From assembly GCA_035550975.1 (NCBI GenBank), contig DASZOC010000016.1:1-64000 (forward strand): a stretch of 64,000 nucleotides of DNA, read 5' to 3'. Of this stretch, positions 7,420 through 16,400 are shown piece by piece. The translations under genes and the position numbers were made by a program. Source of the DNA: DASZOC01 sp035550975 (GTDB lineage Bacteria > Actinomycetota > CADDZG01 > WHSQ01). The notes under the pieces were generated by a model. That model was not told the origin of the DNA, made no database searches, and was given only the letters and a program-made list of their open reading frames with translations. How positions within the stretch are numbered: the stretch's first letter is position 1; each line of letters opens with the position of its first letter.

Positions 7420-8061
7420 ATGGTCGAGGGCCTCACCGAGCGCCAGCGCCAGACCCTGCAGTTCATCGCCGACACCGTTGGAGACCGTGGCTATCCGCCC
7501 TCGGTACGAGAGATCTGTGAGGCGCTCGGCCTCGCGTCGTCGTCGACCGTGCACAGCCATATGCAGGCGCTCCAGCGCAAGGGCTACCTGAGGATCGACC
7601 CGACGAAGCCGCGCGCGATCGAGCTGCTGTTCGATCCGGAGACGGGTCTAGCGGCGGATCGCAGCCCCGCTCGCTCGGTCCCGTTGCTCGGTCGCATCGC
7701 CGCGGGGGCGCCGATCCTTGCCCAGGAGAACGTCGAGGAGATCTACCCGATGCCGGCCGACCTCGTCGGCGACGGGAACGTCTTCATGCTCGAGGTCCAC
7801 GGTGACTCGATGATCGACGCGGGGATCCACGCCGGCGACTTCGTGATCATCCGCCAGCAGCCGACGGCGCACTCCGGCGAGATCGTTGCCGCGATGGTGC
7901 CGAGCGAGTACTCCGACGACGCCGAGGCCACCGTCAAGACGATCCGCCACCGGGGCTCGGCGGTGTGGCTCGAGCCTGCGAATCCCGCGCTGCAGCCGTA
8001 CGAAGCGCCACCCGGGACCGAGATCATCGGCAAGGTAGTGGCGGTCTTCCGGAAGCTGTAG
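7420..8061 (+). CDS. lexA: LexA repressor
   Basis: SOS repressor of 213 residues. The winged-helix N-terminal domain (RQRQTLQFIADTVGDRGYPP, then VREICEALGLASSSTVHSHM) is followed by the S24 protease domain. The Ala95-Gly96 autocleavage bond sits in GRIAAGAPIL, the nucleophile is Ser130 in HGDSM and the general base is Lys173 in TVKTI. The ATG at 7420 is chosen because AGGAGG precedes it and the upstream extension would read through the operator at 7390-7403. Four LexA boxes precede it, implying autoregulation. It ends base-to-base with the convergent gene at 8062. Confidence 0.98.
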   Translation: MVEGLTERQRQTLQFIADTVGDRGYPPSVREICEALGLASSSTVHSHMQALQRKGYLRIDPTKPRAIELLFDPETGLAADRSPARSVPLLGRIAAGAPILAQENVEEIYPMPADLVGDGNVFMLEVHGDSMIDAGIHAGDFVIIRQQPTAHSGEIVAAMVPSEYSDDAEATVKTIRHRGSAVWLEPANPALQPYEAPPGTEIIGKVVAVFRKL

Positions 8062-8751
8062 TCAGAGCGTTCTCGGCGCGCTCTTCAGGGCGCGCCGCCG
8101 CGCCACGGCTCGGTACGAGCCCGGAGAGCGGTTGACCCACAGGAAAACGACCGCCGCGGATACGAGCGCGGCCCGCCACCATTCGTGAGCGTCGGCCCAG
8201 CGCGGATCCGACGGCGACCCCAGGATCATCTTCTGGTCGGGCGGCAGGAACAGCGCTACCGCGACGAGGCCGAGCACGATCGGGGCGGCGGCGATGCCTC
8301 CAACCCGATCCGATGCCAGGCGCGCCCCGACACACGACGCACACAGCGCGATCGCGAGCAGCGTGGCAGCCTCGAGCGTGAGGTCACCGGCCGGCATCGG
8401 CCCGCCGTCACGCACGGCGACGTCGCCTGCCACATTCACCACGCCGATCCACGTCGACGCCACCAACGGCAACAGCAACGCGATCCTCAGACCGCGGCGC
8501 ATCAGGAGCGGCGTCGGAACGTGTCCGATGGTCTCCTCGGTGGCATCGTCGAGCACGAACGCACTCGCTATGCACAACAGGAGCGCGGCGACTCGCAACA
8601 CGAGGATCCGGTACTCGATATAGGCGCTCGGTGCTTCTTTCAGGACGTACCCGAGTGCCAGAACGGCGGCCCACACCGGTGGGTGCCACGACATCGCACG
8701 CGCCGTCGGCCGCACCAGGTCGACGATCTGACGCAGCCGGATCAGAAGCAC
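8062..8751 (-). CDS. Multi-pass membrane protein of sigma/ABC operon
   Basis: 229 residues with about six hydrophobic helices (for example VWAAVLALGYVL, ILVLRVAALLLCIASAFVL, IALLLPLVASTWIGVVNVA, GIAAAPIVLGLVAVALFL). No ATPase motif is present and I recognise no named family. It overlaps the preceding permease-like gene by 10 bp and is the last gene of the run that starts with the ECF sigma factor, so it is probably a second membrane subunit of the ABC exporter. Its stop codon abuts that of lexA on the other strand, leaving no room for a terminator between them. Confidence 0.65.
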   Translation of the reverse strand: MLLIRLRQIVDLVRPTARAMSWHPPVWAAVLALGYVLKEAPSAYIEYRILVLRVAALLLCIASAFVLDDATEETIGHVPTPLLMRRGLRIALLLPLVASTWIGVVNVAGDVAVRDGGPMPAGDLTLEAATLLAIALCASCVGARLASDRVGGIAAAPIVLGLVAVALFLPPDQKMILGSPSDPRWADAHEWWRAALVSAAVVFLWVNRSPGSYRAVARRRALKSAPRTL

Positions 8752-10658
8752 GGGATCGTCTGGGCAAAGAACGCGTCAGGAGTCCAGTTCCGCCGCCCCC
8801 GCTCCAGCTCGACGTCATCCGGCAGCCGCGCGATCTGCTCCTCGATCGTCACGTGAGGCGCAAGCCCGAGATCGTCGAGGAACGACTCTGTCAGCGTCGT
8901 CGGCTCCGTTAGCTCGTCCCACCGCTGCGCGAACACCGCGCCGACCTCGTCGTCCGGACGACTCAGCAGCCGCGCCGCATAGTGGAACTCGACGTCTCCC
9001 ATCGACACGCGATCCCACATCGGCGGAGGAACCTCCGGGTAGAGCGGCATGAACGAGCCGACGTAGGCCGCGTACCGCTTTCCCTGTGCGTCGTAGATCT
9101 GCAACCCGTAGGAACTCTCCGCGGCCGATCGCGTCACCGTCGCGCGCGTGGCCGGCGTCGCCTGCCCCGCGATCCATAGCGCGGCCATCGCACGCGCTTG
9201 GTGCAACGTCGTGCACGAGTAGAGCCGCCGGCCGGGCCGCCATGCTTGCTCGGCCTTTGCCCGGAAACGCTCGTCGAGCGTCGGGAGGACGGACGTCTTG
9301 AATTCTGCGATCTCGTCTTCGGTGGGGACCATCTCGGCGCGCGACGACGGCAGACCGACTGCCTCCATCGCGACCGTGAGCGCAAGACCGATTGCGTATC
9401 CCCCCTCGGTCCTGCCGCGCCCCCACCGGGTCCCCGTCCGGATCGTCGTGCCCGGCTCCTGATCACGCGACGCGCGATGCTCGGCCCGCATCGCCCGTCG
9501 CAACGTTGCCTGCGGCAGGTCGACCGGCCCTTCGAAATAAGACCCGAAGGTCTGGCGCACCACGATGTTGTCGGGCCGCGCCCCGGCCGGGATGCCGTCG
9601 AGCGCACCTTCGATCGGCGCCGCCCACCGGTCGATCCACGCGGTATAGGCGGGGTAGGCGCAGTACGTCACTCCGCGGCGTTCCTCACAGACCTGATGGT
9701 CCTCGGGATGCTCGATCAGGGAAGCGAGCTGCGCCCGCTGCGATCCGCTCGACGGGGTGAGCTGCCCGATCGTCCCCAGCGCGACGGCGACCGCCCCCGC
9801 CACGAACACGGGCACGAGCCGTGCGCGCCATCCGGAGCGCGCGAGCGCGAACGCGGCGACCACGGCTGTCAGACCCGCGAGGTACAGGACGTGCCAGGCC
9901 GCGGGCCGGATGACGAGCTCGGGAGGGACGTCGCCGGTCAGACTGAGGGGAACCCAGGGTGCGAGCCACGGGAGACGCGTCACGACGGTACTCGTCGTTG
10001 CCACGTCGTCGACGATGGGCTGGACCAAGAGGATCTGCACTGCAACCGCTACGACGACGGCGAGCGGCCCCAACGCGGGATGAGGCCTCCAGCGCGCGAG
10101 CGCTACCCCGACCGCTCCGAAGAGGACGACGACGACCGGGCCCGTGGCGACCTCTGCCGCGTTCGGCGTCCCAACCGGAGCATCGGCCAGCATGAAGGCG
10201 AACATCGCCGCCACCAGGGCGACGGCGAGCCCGGCCGCGTGGCCGAGAGCGAGCAGGTGCGCGAACGTGCGCAACCCGGTCGAGCTCGAGGTCGCCTCGT
10301 AGAGCTCCTCGGTGGCGTTGCGCGCCGCGCGCGAGGCCGCGAGGTTCGCGACGATCAACGCAGCCGCGGCGAGGGGAAGTAGCGATCCCGCGACGCTCGC
10401 GTCGTCGCGGTGCAGCACGGGGGCCGAGTGCCACGTGAAGAGGCCGAACAGCGCAAGGCTCAGGAGCGCGCCTCCCCACATCACCGGGTGACGGATCATC
10501 CGTCTCCCCTCGCGGCGCACGAGTTGAACCGCGACCGGCCATCCGGGACGTTTCACGGTGACGCTCTCCAGAGCGACGACGGTGCGCGCCAGCAGCCGGA
10601 TACCTTCCGCGACGGCCGGCTCAGGCACAGCGGTGACGGCGCCGCCCGACGCTCCCAC
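8742..10658 (-). CDS. ABC-2-like permease with large C-terminal domain
   Basis: A 638-residue protein. The first ~300 residues contain six or more membrane helices (MWGGALLSLALFGLFTW, AALIVANLAASRAA, LAVALVAAMFAFMLAD and others), as in ABC-2 type permeases. From about residue 320 a soluble domain follows, with few Cys (EERRGVTYCAYPAY) and no motif I recognise. The annotated GTG has no good Shine-Dalgarno. The same frame is open upstream to the stop codon of the ABC ATPase gene, only 14 codons away, and those codons look protein-like, so the true start may lie there. It is presumably the membrane partner of the ATPase. Confidence 0.7.
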   Translation of the reverse strand: MGASGGAVTAVPEPAVAEGIRLLARTVVALESVTVKRPGWPVAVQLVRREGRRMIRHPVMWGGALLSLALFGLFTWHSAPVLHRDDASVAGSLLPLAAAALIVANLAASRAARNATEELYEATSSSTGLRTFAHLLALGHAAGLAVALVAAMFAFMLADAPVGTPNAAEVATGPVVVVLFGAVGVALARWRPHPALGPLAVVVAVAVQILLVQPIVDDVATTSTVVTRLPWLAPWVPLSLTGDVPPELVIRPAAWHVLYLAGLTAVVAAFALARSGWRARLVPVFVAGAVAVALGTIGQLTPSSGSQRAQLASLIEHPEDHQVCEERRGVTYCAYPAYTAWIDRWAAPIEGALDGIPAGARPDNIVVRQTFGSYFEGPVDLPQATLRRAMRAEHRASRDQEPGTTIRTGTRWGRGRTEGGYAIGLALTVAMEAVGLPSSRAEMVPTEDEIAEFKTSVLPTLDERFRAKAEQAWRPGRRLYSCTTLHQARAMAALWIAGQATPATRATVTRSAAESSYGLQIYDAQGKRYAAYVGSFMPLYPEVPPPMWDRVSMGDVEFHYAARLLSRPDDEVGAVFAQRWDELTEPTTLTESFLDDLGLAPHVTIEEQIARLPDDVELERGRRNWTPDAFFAQTIPCF

Positions 10659-10700
10659 CGCCCGCAGCGCGTAGTAGCCGTCGGCGGGGTTGCCGATGCC

Positions 10701-11558
10701 TCATGCGGCCTCGACGAATGCTTCCTCGCCGAGGAGCATCAAGTATCCATCCTCGACGGTTGGGTCGACGAGGTCGGCATGCTCGGGGGCGGCTCCGATG
10801 TTCCGGTAGCGGCCTTCTCCGGTGCGGTAAGACAGTCGTGCGTCGGGAGCGCGTTCGGGAGAAAGCCATACCGACCCGCGCGCCACTTCGGCAAGCTCGC
10901 GCGGCGTGCCGGCGAACAGAGTCCTCCCGTGGTTCATCACGATCACCCGCGGGCACAGCGCCGCCACATCTTCCGTCTGGTGGGTGGAAAGGATTATCGA
11001 GCGGTCCTCGCCGAGGTGGGACATCGTCTCGCGGAATCTCAGTCGTTGCTCGGGATCGAGGCCCGCAGTGGGCTCGTCGAGGATCATCAGCTCCGGCTCG
11101 CCCAACAGCGCCTGAGCCAGCGCGACGCGGCGCCGCATCCCGCCGGACAGGACCTTGATCTTGCGGCTCTCGACCTCACCGAGCCCGACCGCCTGCAACA
11201 CGCGTGCGACTTCAGCGTGACGCTCTCGCCGATCCGTCATCTCCTTGAGGATTGCGACGTAGTCGACGAACTCGAACACCGTGAAGTTCTTGTGGAACCC
11301 AGGCTCTTGCGGCATGTAGCCGAGGCGGCGCCTGATCTCCAAGCGATCACGCGGAGAGGCGGGGTTGCGTCCGAGGATGCGCACCTCGCCCGCGGAGGGA
11401 GCCATCACGGTCGCCAGGACGCGCAGCAGCGTCGTCTTTCCCGCCCCGTTCGGCCCCAGTAAGCCGGTGATTCCCGCGCCTGCTTCGAACGACACACCGT
11501 CGAGAGCGCGCGTCGAACCGAAACGCTTCACGACCCCTTCCACGTGAACGTTCGTCAT
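10701..11558 (-). CDS. ABC transporter ATP-binding protein
   Basis: A 285-residue ATPase with Walker A GPNGAGKTT (residues ~36-44), Q-loop YMPQEPGF, signature VLSGGMRRR (~135), Walker B LMILDEPTAGLD (~157) and H-loop STHQTEDV. This pattern fits the CcmA/NatA-like exporters with ABC-2 permeases. It overlaps the anti-sigma gene by 4 bp. The C-terminal tail past residue 215 is unlike the catalytic core and ends in GYLMLLGEEAF. The following permease gene continues in the same reading frame after this gene's TGA. The substrate is unknown. Confidence 0.92.
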   Translation of the reverse strand: MTNVHVEGVVKRFGSTRALDGVSFEAGAGITGLLGPNGAGKTTLLRVLATVMAPSAGEVRILGRNPASPRDRLEIRRRLGYMPQEPGFHKNFTVFEFVDYVAILKEMTDRRERHAEVARVLQAVGLGEVESRKIKVLSGGMRRRVALAQALLGEPELMILDEPTAGLDPEQRLRFRETMSHLGEDRSIILSTHQTEDVAALCPRVIVMNHGRTLFAGTPRELAEVARGSVWLSPERAPDARLSYRTGEGRYRNIGAAPEHADLVDPTVEDGYLMLLGEEAFVEAA

Positions 11559-12379
11559 CGATGCTCTCCCCTCTCGAGCTCTTCACGCCGCGCTCTCAGG
11601 ACGAAGCCGGCAACGATCGCCACGACCACTACCGCCACCTGCATCTGCTGACCGAAAACCGCACGGGCTGACGCTTCGCCCGTCGCCGCCCACGTCGCCG
11701 CGCCGACGCCCACGAGCCACGTCGCCGCAACCCAAACGGTGGCGCGGAGCGGGTTGACGATCGTCGAGAGCGCAAGCGCGGTCGCGACCACTGCGAGGCA
11801 AGGAAGCAGCCACGCGCCGGCGCGCCAGTCGAGGGCCGGCAGGAACAGGGCCGCGACGGCCGCGAGCGCGATCGTCGACGCGAGGACCGCGACGGACCTG
11901 ATCAACAGCAGCCGGAACCCCCTGATGGGGGCCGCGATACCGATCTCGTAGGTGGGGTCGATGCCGGGGCCGAATGCCGCCGCGATGCCCGCAAGAGGCA
12001 GCAGCGGCGCGATCGCTAGAAAGAAGATGTACCCACCCTCTGCGCCGTTCGCCACCAAGACCGCGAGCGTGAGGACGGCAGCGATCGCGAGCAGCCACGA
12101 GCGTCGCAGCGACGGAGTCGCCGCGACAAGCCGCGCACTATGGTCGCTGACGCCGAAAGCGAGCAACGAACGCTCGATCACACCGGGGGCGGGGGCGGCG
12201 AGCTCGGCTTCTATCGCCTGCCACGTTCGCCCGAGCGCCGAGCGGTTGGCGGAACCGGCGAGCGCAGAACGACAGAAGTCACACGCGACGAGGTGCGCCT
12301 CGATCGACAACTGCTGGGTCGCGTCGATCGCGCCGCTCTCATAGCGACGAAGCGCTTCGACCGGTACGTGCCAGGTCAT
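11555..12379 (-). CDS. Anti-sigma factor-like membrane protein with zinc finger
   Basis: 274 residues. The N-terminal 50 residues form a short zf-HC2/ZAS-type domain with the His-x3-Cys-x2-Cys motif HLVACDFC near residue 29, the zinc-binding element of many ECF anti-sigma factors. After it come six or more membrane helices (LLAIAAVLTLAVLVANGA, FLAIAPLLPLAGIAAAFG and others). It starts inside the last codons of the sigma gene (4-bp overlap), the classic sigma/anti-sigma arrangement. The many helices are unusual, since most such proteins have one, so it may itself sense or associate with the ABC transporter encoded next. Confidence 0.85.
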   Translation of the reverse strand: MTWHVPVEALRRYESGAIDATQQLSIEAHLVACDFCRSALAGSANRSALGRTWQAIEAELAAPAPGVIERSLLAFGVSDHSARLVAATPSLRRSWLLAIAAVLTLAVLVANGAEGGYIFFLAIAPLLPLAGIAAAFGPGIDPTYEIGIAAPIRGFRLLLIRSVAVLASTIALAAVAALFLPALDWRAGAWLLPCLAVVATALALSTIVNPLRATVWVAATWLVGVGAATWAATGEASARAVFGQQMQVAVVVVAIVAGFVLRARREELERGEHR

Positions 12380-12912
12380 GTCAGCTCCTCTCTGAGCTGC
12401 GCGCGGGCGCGCATCATCCGGGTCTTGACGGTGCCGGCGGGGATGCGCAGTAACCGCGCTGCTTCGCGCGTCGTCAGGCCGTCGAGGACCGTTGCCTGGA
12501 TCACCGCGCGCAGCTCGGGAGACAAACTTGCCAGCGCTCCGGCGAGATCGCCGAACTCGACGCCGAGCAGCACTTCGTCCTCCGCGGACACGACCGTCTC
12601 TTCACGCCCCCGCGCCAGCGGCTGCAATGCCCACGTCCGGCGCAACCGGTCTATGAGGCGCCGGATCCCGATCCCCCAGATCCACGCGGCGACGGGTCCG
12701 GTGCCGGAATACGACTGCGGTTTGCGCCAGACGGCCAGGAACGTGTCCTGGAGGACCTCTTCGGCAAGAGTCCCGTCGGCACCACGGCGCCGCAGGCGCA
12801 GGAGCAGCCACGCAGCATGCCGGTCGTAAAGCTCTCTCAGCGCGTCCCTGTCGCCTTCGCCGATCGCGACAAGGAGACCTTCGTCTGTGATCGTACCGGC
12901 GGGTCCCATCAC
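12376..12912 (-). CDS. ECF-family RNA polymerase sigma factor
   Basis: A 178-residue sigma-70 family protein with region 2 (DALRELYDRHAAWLLLRLRR and EEVLQDTFLAVWRKPQSY) and region 4 (LSPELRAVIQATVLDGLTTR, then LLRIPAGTVKTRMMRARAQL) and no region 3, hence ECF type. It heads the operon sigma / anti-sigma / ABC ATPase / two membrane proteins, so it is expected to activate its own operon when the anti-sigma releases it. The start is GTG at 12912 or the adjacent ATG at 12909. No promoter of its own was confidently identified. Confidence 0.93.
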   Translation of the reverse strand: MMGPAGTITDEGLLVAIGEGDRDALRELYDRHAAWLLLRLRRRGADGTLAEEVLQDTFLAVWRKPQSYSGTGPVAAWIWGIGIRRLIDRLRRTWALQPLARGREETVVSAEDEVLLGVEFGDLAGALASLSPELRAVIQATVLDGLTTREAARLLRIPAGTVKTRMMRARAQLREELT

Positions 12913-12986
12913 TCCTACTGTCGCAGGAACGCGTCATTTCGGTTCGCCGGCAGTGACTCACCGCTCCGCGAGCGCCTTCGGGCGCG

Positions 12987-14321
12987 CTAACGGGAGCTCA
13001 GCGTCCGAACGATCTGATCCTCCAGAGCTGTCGCGCTCCTGCCGAGCGAGGACATGACGGAGAAGGCAGCCCACCGTCGGACGCCTTTCATCCACACCCA
13101 TCCCGAGAGCGCCGACGAGCCGTCGAACAGCGACCCGGTCTTGGCGGCCACGCGAACACCCGACAACCGGTGCGCGAGCGTGCCTTCGCCAGCGCCCGGC
13201 AGGGCCCCCCGGAGTACACGCCCCCACGGTCGCGTGGCCGCGTAGGTCAACAGCGTGACCATCTGCCGGGGCGAGACGCGGTTGTCATAGGACAGCCCGG
13301 AGGCATCGTGCGCGACGATCTGCAGTCCGAGCGATCCCGCCCACGTCCGGATCGTGCGCGCTCCTTTCGCGATCGTCCCGGGCGCACCGAGACAACGCGC
13401 GCCAAGGAATTTGCTCAATACCTCTGCGAAGAAGTTAGAAGAGTCGCGGTTCATGATCTCGATGAGCTTTGCCACGGTTGGGGACCGGACGCGCGCGATC
13501 GTGCGGCCTTCGCGAACGTGAGCTACGACGCGAGGCTCGTCTGCTACTCGGATACCGGCGTCCTCCAAGGCTTCTGTGACGCGCGTCGCGACCTGCATCT
13601 CCGGCGGCTCCGCCGTGACCACATTGGAGTTGAACGACAGCGCGGTCGGCCGCGTCACGTAGGTCTTCCGGACATAGGACTGCCAGCCGGGGGCGTTCCA
13701 GTCGCGGGCGAAGTACGAACCCACCGGTATCACGTTGCCACGGATACGCGTTAGACCGTTTCTCGCCAAGACGCGGGCGAGCCGGTGCACGCTGGAACCC
13801 TGCAGACCGAGCCCAGCGCGGTAGGTCGCGTCACCGAAGCTCGGGTCACCACGTCCGATCACGTAGAGATCACCGCCGTCCCTGCCCACCCGCACGGTGG
13901 TCGGGATGCGCGCGTGGGCTCCGAAGACCTCGAGAAGCGCCATCGATAACAACAGCTTCTGGTTGGAGGCGGGAGTCCGCCGGCGCGTGTCGTCGTGCGC
14001 GAACGCGATGCGTTCTCGAAGACCGACAGCGACACCTAGGTCGCGGCCCCCGAGGAGGCCACGCAGATCGCCAGCCCAAGAGGGGCCGGCGTGACGACCG
14101 AACGCACGAAGCAGCGATGGCCTCTCCAAGCGGGTGAAGCAGGACCCGCTGCGTGCAGGCGACCGCGCTGCTGTCGGTGCCGTCGCGGCAACCGCGCCGA
14201 TCGGTGCGCGCGGTGCGGAGTCGCGGCCTCGGGCGTGCCGGGGCGTCGGAATCGGACCTTCGGACGGCACGCCTCCGACAACGAGCACGGCGACGGCCAC
14301 CACGACCCGCATCGGCCCCAT
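12987..14321 (-). CDS. D-alanyl-D-alanine carboxypeptidase/endopeptidase (PBP4, S13 family)
   Basis: A penicillin-binding protein acting outside the membrane to trim or cleave peptidoglycan peptides. From the ATG at 14321 there is a signal-like stretch (MRVVVAVAVLVVGGVPSEG). The three active-site motifs follow: SNQK (Ser119, Lys122), DSSNFF (SxN) and KTGSLFD (KTG). The long insert between SxxK and SxN typical of S13 enzymes is present. The open frame extends to a GTG at 14393, but the signal peptide supports the shorter form. It is a single gene between unrelated neighbours. Confidence 0.9.
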   Translation of the reverse strand: MGPMRVVVAVAVLVVGGVPSEGPIPTPRHARGRDSAPRAPIGAVAATAPTAARSPARSGSCFTRLERPSLLRAFGRHAGPSWAGDLRGLLGGRDLGVAVGLRERIAFAHDDTRRRTPASNQKLLLSMALLEVFGAHARIPTTVRVGRDGGDLYVIGRGDPSFGDATYRAGLGLQGSSVHRLARVLARNGLTRIRGNVIPVGSYFARDWNAPGWQSYVRKTYVTRPTALSFNSNVVTAEPPEMQVATRVTEALEDAGIRVADEPRVVAHVREGRTIARVRSPTVAKLIEIMNRDSSNFFAEVLSKFLGARCLGAPGTIAKGARTIRTWAGSLGLQIVAHDASGLSYDNRVSPRQMVTLLTYAATRPWGRVLRGALPGAGEGTLAHRLSGVRVAAKTGSLFDGSSALSGWVWMKGVRRWAAFSVMSSLGRSATALEDQIVRTLSSR

Positions 14322-14423
14322 GACTGCATAGACGCTTCCGGAGCGGCTTCCGTTCGGAGAGGCGCGGCTGGGTGCCCATCCGCGCACCCACACCGGACCG
14401 GCCGCGGGATCGGAGCCGGCGAG

Positions 14424-15056
14424 CTAGCGGGCTTGGAACGCGTCCATCCCCACCGCGAGGGCGAGGGCCAAACGCCGATCGAGAACGCGCTCGCGGTCGT
14501 CGGTGAGATCGAGCGTGTAGGTGTCGCGCAGCTTCCAGAGCTGACGGCGATGGTGCCCGATCACCTGGTTCTCCCCGCGCACGAACACGAAGTGGTACGG
14601 GATCGGCAACCAGTTGGCGAAGTTCTCGATGTACGGGATCAGCCCGACGATCCGCCGCAAGAACGCGACCCCGCGGCTCTGCTCCGTCGCGACCGCCACC
14701 TGCGTCCCCGTCGCGTCGAACAGCAGGTATGTGGAACGGAGGAGACTGCGGCCGAACGCTTTCTGGAACCTCCCGATCACGGTTCCGTCGGGCGTCGTGA
14801 CGTCATAGGTCGCGCTCGGATCGAACCGCTGGCGCGCCTTGATGCGCATCACCTCGGTCCTCATGGTGTCGTCGGTGAAGAAGCGCACGTCTTCTCTGAA
14901 CTTGAACATCTTCTGCCGGACGAAGCAGAACACCTGACCCGGCGCGTCGTCCGGCCCTGGCAGCGAGAACTCGTACTGGTTCGCGACGAACCGAAATCGC
15001 TGTTGCAGGATGAAGCGGTCGTGCTGGTTCGGGTCGACGATCGTGCCGAGGCTCAC
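14424..15056 (-). CDS. LURP-one-related / scramblase-like protein
   Basis: A 210-residue protein of the LURP-one-related/tubby-like fold. It starts RFILQQRFRFVANQYEF and carries repeated short beta-strand segments ending in DLTDDRERVLDRRLALALAVG. Members are beta-barrels around a hydrophobic helix, and the C-terminal AVGMDAFQ helix fits that role. In bacteria the function is not established; phospholipid interaction has been proposed for relatives. Stands alone, with about 70 bp to the receiver gene downstream of the sensor. Confidence 0.75.
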   Translation of the reverse strand: MSLGTIVDPNQHDRFILQQRFRFVANQYEFSLPGPDDAPGQVFCFVRQKMFKFREDVRFFTDDTMRTEVMRIKARQRFDPSATYDVTTPDGTVIGRFQKAFGRSLLRSTYLLFDATGTQVAVATEQSRGVAFLRRIVGLIPYIENFANWLPIPYHFVFVRGENQVIGHHRRQLWKLRDTYTLDLTDDRERVLDRRLALALAVGMDAFQAR

Positions 15057-15125
15057 GCAACCACGGTACCCGGGCGGGTGGACGACCGGAGGTCAAGGTG
15101 CCGCGCAGCGCCGCGGGCCGGCGGC

Positions 15126-15488
15126 CTAGACGCAGATGGCCAAGAGGTTCGGGACGATCTCCGCCATCGCGGCGGTCCCCTTGCGAAGATAGCCATCGGC
15201 ACCGAGCTCACGCGCTTGGTCTTCCACGCCCCCGTTGAACCCCGACAGTGCCAGCACCTTGGAGCGCAGACCGCGGTTCTTCATCTCGACGAGGACCTCC
15301 AGACCGTCCATGTTCGGCATGCCCATGTCGAGCACGACGACGTCCGGTGCCTCCCGCTCGATCAGCGCGATCGCTTCTCGTCCGTCTGCTGCATCGCCGA
15401 CGACCTCGAAACGGCCGTCGAGCTCCAGTGCGAAGCGAACGAGGAAGCGAATGTCGGAAGCGTCGTCTGCGAGAGCGACCCGGATCAT
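15126..15488 (-). CDS. Receiver-only response regulator
   Basis: 120 residues comprising just a REC domain: acidic pair DD at 8-9, phospho-acceptor Asp54 (VVLDMGMPNMDG), Ser82 (LALSGF) and Lys103 (YLRKGT). There is no DNA-binding or enzymatic output, so it must act by protein contact or as a phosphate relay. Its ATG overlaps the stop of the membrane sensor gene (ATGA, 15485-15488), tying the two as a pair. Confidence 0.88.
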   Translation of the reverse strand: MIRVALADDASDIRFLVRFALELDGRFEVVGDAADGREAIALIEREAPDVVVLDMGMPNMDGLEVLVEMKNRGLRSKVLALSGFNGGVEDQARELGADGYLRKGTAAMAEIVPNLLAICV

Positions 15489-16294
15489 GCCCCTGCTCCA
15501 TTCGTGGCACGAACGAGATCGCCGGGCGCCACCCTCGTGTGGTTCGCGGCAAGCAGCTCGGACACGATCTTGTGCGTTTCGGCGAGCGACTTCTGCAGTG
15601 ATTCACGTCCGCGATCGGTCATCCCGAGCTCGAACGCATACTCGGCGGCCGCCAGGTTCTGTAACACGTTGTCGTTCAGATCGAGCGCGTCGCGCTGGCG
15701 CGTCTCGGCTTCGGCGAGCCTGCGGGCGGTCGATTGATACGAGTTCCTCAGCACCTCGTTCTGCTTCCAGACCGTCAGACCCGCAACGGTCGCGCCGACG
15801 ATGAACGCGCCGTGGATGACCGCCCACTTCACCGGGTTCGCGATCGCAGCGGGGTGGTTGAAGACGACGTGCGGGTCGACGATGCCGAAGAAGGCGTGGT
15901 GGGCGACCACGTAGACGATCGACAACAGGAATGGCACCCATTCCTGGTACAGGATGATGATCGTGACCATCACGAAGAAGTGGAAGTGCGCCTCGATGCT
16001 CCCGTTCGAGAAGTGCACGAGGACCGCGGACGCCGTCATGAGCCCAAGCGTCGCTATGACGGAGGCGACGATGCGGCTCCGACGCGCAACCCACGCCCCC
16101 ACCGCAGCAGCCCCGATCAAGGCGGCTTCGAGCAGCGAATGGCGCAGGCCGTAGCCCTGGACGGACCCGAAGATCGCGAGACCGACGGCGTTCAGGGCGA
16201 TGAGAGCGACGATCCCGACGTGGCGGCGGGACCAGACCTCTTCGGGCAGGCCGCCTCCCTCGGGAAACAGCGGCCGGATCGTGCGGATAGCCAT
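15485..16294 (-). CDS. His-rich membrane sensor with degenerate histidine-kinase helix, no ATPase domain
   Basis: 269 residues. Residues ~26-175 form about six membrane helices with an unusual set of histidines at 94, 103, 105, 132, 133, 142, 147 and 161 (IEAHFHFF, VVAHHAFFG, DPHVVFNHP). After a short coiled region (about 178-200) comes a helix resembling the dimerisation/phospho-acceptor helix of HisKA_3 kinases, RDALDLNDNVLQNL. The usual LHD is LND, so the phosphorylated His is missing. No HATPase domain follows. The His pattern suggests metal or haem binding within the membrane, which is inference. It is coupled to the receiver-only gene downstream. Confidence 0.75.
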   Translation of the reverse strand: MAIRTIRPLFPEGGGLPEEVWSRRHVGIVALIALNAVGLAIFGSVQGYGLRHSLLEAALIGAAAVGAWVARRSRIVASVIATLGLMTASAVLVHFSNGSIEAHFHFFVMVTIIILYQEWVPFLLSIVYVVAHHAFFGIVDPHVVFNHPAAIANPVKWAVIHGAFIVGATVAGLTVWKQNEVLRNSYQSTARRLAEAETRQRDALDLNDNVLQNLAAAEYAFELGMTDRGRESLQKSLAETHKIVSELLAANHTRVAPGDLVRATNGAGA

Positions 16295-16400
16295 GGCCTA
16301 TTTGTAACGAAAGCACCCGAACCCGCCAATCGGGAGAAGTACGTACCCACGCCCCAGTTCCGACGGATCCCGTGGTCCCAGCGCCGGCGGACGCCGCCTG

